Shown: piece by piece, positions 58,970 to 64,000 of the stretch
How positions within the stretch are numbered: the first letter of the stretch is position 1
Layout of the letters: each line of letters starts with the position of its first letter
Notes under the pieces: model-generated
Database searches by the model: none
Told to the model about the DNA's origin: nothing
Seen by the model: the letters and a program-made list of their open reading frames with translations, nothing else
Translations under genes and position numbers: made by a program
Assembly: GCA_019054805.1 (NCBI GenBank)
Contig: JAHQIY010000019.1
Location: forward strand, 92,001-156,000
Length of the DNA: 64,000 nucleotides
Direction of reading: 5' to 3'
DNA from: Brachionus manjavacas
Lineage: Eukaryota; Rotifera; Eurotatoria; Ploima; Brachionidae

Positions 58970-61900
58970 CTAGTTGGCTGGTTGATCGCGGGTCTCCTTG
59001 GCCCGGTTGATGTAAACATTCAATAGCTTGAGCTTGCTGGAACTCAAATGAACCAAATGGTGGCGCAACTCCTCGCCTATAGTCATGTACAAGCTTACTA
59101 AACAAAAGACGGACGCTTTTCTGACCGGGCTGTGCGGACTGTCCCAGGCGTGCAGCAGCGCCGGCAGTATGTCGTGCAGCAAACGATTGCCCATCTCTTG
59201 GCTCATTTGCTCGACCGTTTTTTGGAGCATGCGAATGGCGATCAGGTTGCGCGGATACTCGGCCTGCTCAATGATGGGCTTGAGGACGCGGGACGTGGAC
59301 TCGGGCGGCAAACAGCGCGCCGCCGTGTAAATCACCTCCTCGACCAGCTTGTACAGCTCGTTCTGGGGCGTTTCCTTGTAATTGCTGAACAGCTTGATGA
59401 TGGTCAGCTCGATGTAGTCCTTGAACTCTTTGTAGTGAAACTGGAGCAGCTCTCGGACACAGAGCAGCGTTTGTATGTGAAGTGACTGGTCAATGGTGTT
59501 GTCGTTGGCGCCAGAGGACGAAGAAGAAGAGGAGATTAGCTCTAGATACTGGAATAGATAGAGTAGTACGTTTTTGAAGTTGTCTTGCCAGTTGGACTCG
59601 GGCCTGTTGCCCGCCTTGATCAGCTCGGTCAAGTCCTTCATTGCTTTTAGCTTTTCACTGGTAGTGGCCGGACTGGACTCGTTGGGATTTAGAACGGCCA
59701 GTATTTGGTTTATGTTGGCCAATTTGGTGTGCGAGCTGACCGACGAGGTGGCTCCGTCCGAGTCCGAGTCAGCGTCCACATTGCTCTGCACGCCGCTGTC
59801 TTTGGACAGGGTGTCCAATTTTTTGGCCGGCTTGTAAAAGTTTGTGTTCATGTTCAGGTTTTGTATGTCCTTGATGACGTGACTGAGCTGGGCCGAATTC
59901 GGGCTCATGTACTCGGTGAGAAATTGGCTGGCGGGCTTGATCAACTTGGACAGATTGGAGTGGGCTGTGGGGCTTTTTTTCACTCTGTTCGGCTCGATGT
60001 TCAAATTTTTCATGTGCTGCTTGAGAACCTCGGTGCAGGTTTGCTGTATGTTGATGGGCATTTCGTTCATTAGCATTGAGAATTCGCTGGTGTTCAGATT
60101 GAAGAGGCCAATGATGACCGCTTGGGACGCGCGTCTCGCCTCTTGACTCTTCGGGTCCGTTGTCAAGGTGACCACGCGCTTCAACAGTGACTTGAACTCT
60201 TCGTTTATTTGAAAATCAACCGGCTCCATTAGACAAATGATGTCCTGCAAATACTTAAGGATCGCCACTTTCCACTTTGGATTGCGGTCGTTGCTCGTTT
60301 GTGTCAACGAGTTGGTCAACACTTTGAACTGCTGGTCAATGTCGAACGAGCAGCGAATGGCCTCGAGACAAGCGCATAATTTCGAGTACTGATTTTGAGA
60401 TGTTTCGAGGCCCAACCGATGCAACAGCTTCGGCAACAGAACACTCAGCCAGTCTTTTAAATCGGTCTTATTCAGGCGAATGAACATTTCCAGCGTTTCC
60501 ATGAAGGTGCCGAATACTTTGTTGTTGTTCTCGCTGAACAGCTTGCCAAATATGTCGCAAAGACGCCTCAGCTCTTGTCGTGTGAACAACCGGTTCGATT
60601 GCATCATTAGTTTTATGTTCGCCAGACCGTCCCGTTTCTCATTCCATTGATTGCTATTCAATAGAGTAATCGTCTCATTCATTTCCTTCAGTAATTAAAT
60701 AATTTTTTAATTAAATTTATTTTTTTTTGTTGCTGTTTAGGTGCTTGATGCAGATTTCTTTTTTTAAATTAAAAAAAAATACAAATAATAAAAAAATAAA
60801 AAATAATAGTCACATTTTGTTTATTAAGTTTGATTAAAATAAAAACAAATGCTTAAAAATTCGACTTAAAATTTTTCCTTTTTTTTTAAATATTATTTTT
60901 TCCTGAGTTCAATTGTGTTTTTGAATTTTGTGAAATTTGGTAAAAAAAAGGATCAGAATTATGTTTTTCTAAAACGCCAAAAACATTGCGGAAATGTTAA
61001 ATTTAGTTCTGCAAAAACTCTGCAATCTATTGCATCTTTAAATCGAATATTTTTTGAAGGCGTGCATTTTACAGAGTTTTTGCAGAGCTTACAAATTTGT
61101 TCAATATTGTACTGTTTACAGAATCATTTTTGTAAAATTAGAAAAAAAATCTCATTTTTACTTTTTGTGCTGTAATTTTTGTACTAAATTGTCAAATAGC
61201 CGCGTATTGCAGAGATTTTGCACAGTATCAGCACACTTAATCAACTGATGCAACAATGTTTGTGCACCATGCTGCATTTGCAGAAGTAATTAATAATTTG
61301 ATTTTTTAGTGTTCTTTTTTTTAATGAATTTCACAAAAGCAACAACAACAAGAAACATTAAAAAAATTAAAAATTTTTTTTTCCTCTAAAGTCACAAAAT
61401 TAATTCTGTAATTTCAAATTAGATGATAGATTTTAAATGTCCTCAAAATCTAATTCTGATTGTGAAAATGCCAACCAAGAAAGAAACTGTACCAACTTCA
61501 AGTAGGAATTTGTAAATTCTATCAGGTGGTACACATATACAGAACTTTGAATAAATTTTATAAAAAAATTTACTTTCAATTTTTGCATCGGTATGCACGA
61601 ACCATTATCGATGTTTAAAATAAAACTAATTTTATCAATTAATTTAAATTAATTATTATTTTTCAAATAACTGTGTAATTTAATAAATTAAATAATTCAA
61701 TATATTAAATTTTTTATAATGAGTATTTTTAAAATGAAGTTTTTATCAACCTTTTTGGTCATGCACACTAGCCTGTTGATTAACCTTTAAATTGAAAAAA
61801 ATTTTTTAGCAAATTTGCTTAGTGCTTTGAAACAAGTGTGCAAAAAACTCTGAAATTTTCTGCATTTTGCACGCCATTAAAAATTTTGCAGAGTTATTGC

Positions 61901-63614
61901 AGACATATATTTTTGAATTAAGCGAGGTTGCTTAGACTAGTCGGTACAATTAGCAAAACTAAATTATTTCTTTTAGTAAAAAAGTTATTCAAGTTTTTTT
62001 GAATTGAAATGATCGAATTGAAGCAAACTTGAGCAACCCCACTTTTGCGGTAAGTGAAAAAAAAGTTGTTTCAGTTGTATCTACATTTACAGAAAACCTT
62101 TTGACCAGTAGATCAAAATAATTTATAATTAGTTTCCTTTTTATTAGTATTGTAAATATTTAAATTTCACATTTCACAAAAAAATAAAAATCCTTTAATC
62201 CTAATATTAAGATTGAGTGAAATTCATGATTCAATAAATTAGTTTTAACAAGATTTACATTTTTTTTAATTTAATGTTTTTAATTGATTTAATTAAGAAA
62301 TTTTTAAAATTTTAAAAAAAGTTAATTTTATATTTTTTCAATTTTTTTTGTAAATCGAAATAAAACTAAATTTTAATTTTAATTTTAATTCTTTAACAAC
62401 CCTGGCTATTATTTAGGTAATTGAAAAAAAAATTATAATAAAATATAAAATAAAACATGCATATTAGTATATTAGATTAAATATAACACTCACTCTTACT
62501 TCTGTTACTCTATTGCCGCCAATCGATGACGAAAAAGAACGCTCCGAACAAAGACTAGATGTTTCGGACGCTTCATCGGACATGTCATCCCATTTTCGAT
62601 TGCGTATCTTCATGTACTAAGACAAAAATTGAAAAATCTTGTAAAAAAAAAGCATTAATATTAAAATATAATTACACTGTATTTGCTTGTAATGCTATGA
62701 GCCATTACCGATTCGCCCTCTTGACTATTGCTGAGAGTGCGCACACCAAACCGCTTGCTAGGCGTTTTGCTCGCACTGGCACGTCTCTCACTGCCATAAT
62801 CTTAATTAAATAAAAAACAAATCAAACAAACAAAAAAAACAAAAACTTAATTTCTCAGAAAAATACTTGATCTTCTGCCTGGACTTGACTCACGGCTTGA
62901 ATTTCGACTGCTAGTCGGTATTCTGGATTTGGCAGATCCGCCCGAATTAGACAAGCCGGAGTTTACTTTGCTCTTGACATGAGCGTAATTGTTGGGCGGC
63001 GGTGTCGATGCTAATTCAGACAAATTATTTAATATTGAATTGGTGATCAGAGGTGATGTGTGGCCATTAGAGTATGAGCTATTTAGGTTATTTGTTATAT
63101 AGTTATATTTTGGAGATGGCGAGGTGGAGCGCGAGCCCGGCTGGGACTGTACTATGCGAGAAGTTGATTTACTAGGAGTTGGTACTGCTATCCGACTATT
63201 CACTACTGGTATGCGAGCAGCTATTAAAAGCTTGTTTAGAACTAATCTATTCTAGTTAAATTAAAAGGAGAAGATATTTTACCTGGCTCGGTCGAGTTGG
63301 GCATTGGTATGCGCGAACCTTGGAAGAGAAAAAAAATTGTTTTTTAATTATTTTCTAATATATTTTTAAAATTGACAAAAAGCATTTAAGCAGAAGGAAC
63401 ACAACACCAACAACAAAAAAATACAAAAGAGCCAAGCAATATTTTTAAAACAGTAAATGGTAATTTAAATTACCAGGTCTTAATTTCTGGACTGGTCTAG
63501 CACTTTTTATTTGTGTGAATAAGGACGACCTAGATGCTAAATCGAAGCTAAAATCATCACATTTTAACAAGTCGGTGTTCTCGAGCTCATTTGCGGCAAG
63601 TATTTCGCTTGCCT
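58970..63614 (-). CDS. CLASP: CLASP microtubule plus-end protein (5' end outside window)
   Basis: Six exons in frame: 63614-63474, 63318-63283, 63220-62867, 62800-62676, 62616-62500 and 60687-58970. The first part is a Ser/Arg/Pro-rich linker with SRIP/RIP motifs (GSRIPMPN, AARIPVVNSRIAVP, KSRIPTSSRNSSRESSPG), the type that binds EB proteins and microtubules. Then SETSSLCSERSFSS leads into TOG3 (NSNQWNEKRDGLANIKLMM). Next come a spacer and the C-terminal CLIP-interacting TOG-like domain, ending SSKLKLLNVYINRAKETRD. CLASPs rescue and stabilise microtubules and attach them at the cortex and kinetochores. The order and the junction ahead of TOG3 match CLASP1/2. TOG1 and TOG2 must be encoded beyond 64000. 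The large last exon is much less AT-rich than the window. Intron 60688-62499 (1.8 kb) holds fold-back repeats. Confidence 0.93.
60915..61185. repeat. Diverged fold-back repeat copy in the CLASP intron
   Basis: The centre (61004-61090) aligns with 38085-38180: CTGCAAAAACTCTGCAAT, then GGCGTGCATTTT, then CAGAGTTTTTGCAGAGC. The flanks match the arms more loosely. Confidence 0.7.
61205..61290. repeat. Half-copy related to the receptor-intron fold-back
   Basis: Its reverse complement aligns with 30302-30390: ATGCAGCATGGTGCACAA against ATGCGGCATGGTACAACA, then GTGCAAAATCTCTGCAA in both. Confidence 0.65.
61838..61908. repeat. Third short copy of the TGCAG repeat
   Basis: The reverse complement has AATGGCGTGCAAAATGCAG and CAGAGTTTTTTGCACA, matching 38132-38175 of the large fold-back element. 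Confidence 0.55.
63283..63318 (-). CDS. CLASP: 36-base micro-exon of CLASP
   Basis: It encodes SRIPMPNSTEP. The acceptor is CTCTTCCAAG and the donor GTAAAA. It adds one SRIP-type motif, and its length is a multiple of three, so it can be skipped without a frameshift. Confidence 0.7.
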
Positions 63615-64000
63615 CTATTGACGAATTATTTAAATAGTTAACTAAATAAAAAATTCAAATAGTAATAGTTTAGTCTAAAAAAATCATGTTTTTCTGTGAC
63701 CATTTCACTTGGAACAAAAAAGCTGCACGATATCCTATTTATCTAAAGATTTTTTATTTTAAGCACTGTAATCACTTCTAGTAACATTTTTTGTTGTTGT
63801 AACAATCATTCTAAATGCTCAACTTAATAAAAATAATCTCAAATAAAGGCTGGCTACCGTAATAAAAAACACTTTTCTTTTTCTTCTTTAATTTAATTTT
63901 TTTTCTTTAATTTGAAGTAGCTGAAGCAAAAAAAAATGATTAAATGTAATTAACTATTAGAATATATCTATTTTTTAATTCTCTTTAACATTTTTTTAAA
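63615..64000. other. CLASP: CLASP intron continuing past the window
   Basis: AT-rich, no further exon visible before the right edge. Confidence 0.5.

Noticed and set aside
59085..60146. Four overlapping plus-strand open frames
   Set aside because: They are shadows of the CLASP exon on the other strand. The minus frame has clear TOG-domain homology.

Overview
This is a stretch of AT-rich animal nuclear DNA (roughly three quarters A+T by eye). It carries intron-bearing genes with short introns (about 50-115 bases, a few of 0.2-1.9 kb), the standard genetic code, many homopolymer and microsatellite tracts, and several families of decayed transposable elements. The gene set points to a small invertebrate with motile cilia and a nervous system: a nexin-dynein regulatory complex subunit, a latrophilin-type adhesion GPCR, a neuronal-calcium-sensor protein, a CLASP, an RSBN1 protein, an XK-related protein and an ARL6IP5/PRA1 protein. 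A lophotrochozoan such as a rotifer fits the base composition and intron size, but that is a guess.

Layout. 1-3976: gene-free, microsatellite-rich DNA. 3977-6112 (+): single-exon XK-related membrane protein with a long disordered N-terminus. 7525-11299 (+): 11-exon F-box/LRR protein of the DRC6/FBXL13 type, with consecutive micro-exons of 12 and 24 bases. 11517-12110 (-): two-exon ARL6IP5-like PRA1 protein, convergent with DRC6. 13351-15144 (-): RSBN1-family protein. 16055-19423 (-): decayed CR1/Jockey-like LINE. 21141-22292 (-): three-exon neuronal calcium sensor. 23010-23426 (-): small two-exon gene, possibly axonemal. 23427-28367: mostly gene-free, with one RT relic and repeats. 28368-35285 (-): complete latrophilin-like adhesion GPCR.

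35286-44690 is gene-free: LINE 3' ends, a 350-bp fold-back element, and islands of less AT-rich DNA that may be regulatory. 44690-57890 is a transposon graveyard: two MULE relics, a hAT relic and four LINE segments from at least three families. 58970-63614 (-): 3' two thirds of a CLASP gene, whose 5' exons lie beyond the right edge.

The genes are not an operon or pathway. Two (DRC6 and perhaps the 121-residue gene) belong to cilia. The others serve cell signalling, the cytoskeleton, chromatin or membranes.

The most interesting observation is in the latrophilin-like gene. Two adjacent exons (34233-34351 and 33933-34039) each encode the second half of the rhamnose-binding-lectin domain. Both start in phase 2 and end in phase 1, so either one, but not both, can be spliced in frame: a predicted pair of mutually exclusive exons that would switch the ligand-binding lectin surface. 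Also notable are a fold-back repeat family seeded in introns of two genes, a conserved LINE 3'-end signature found four times, and purine-rich 3' splice sites.
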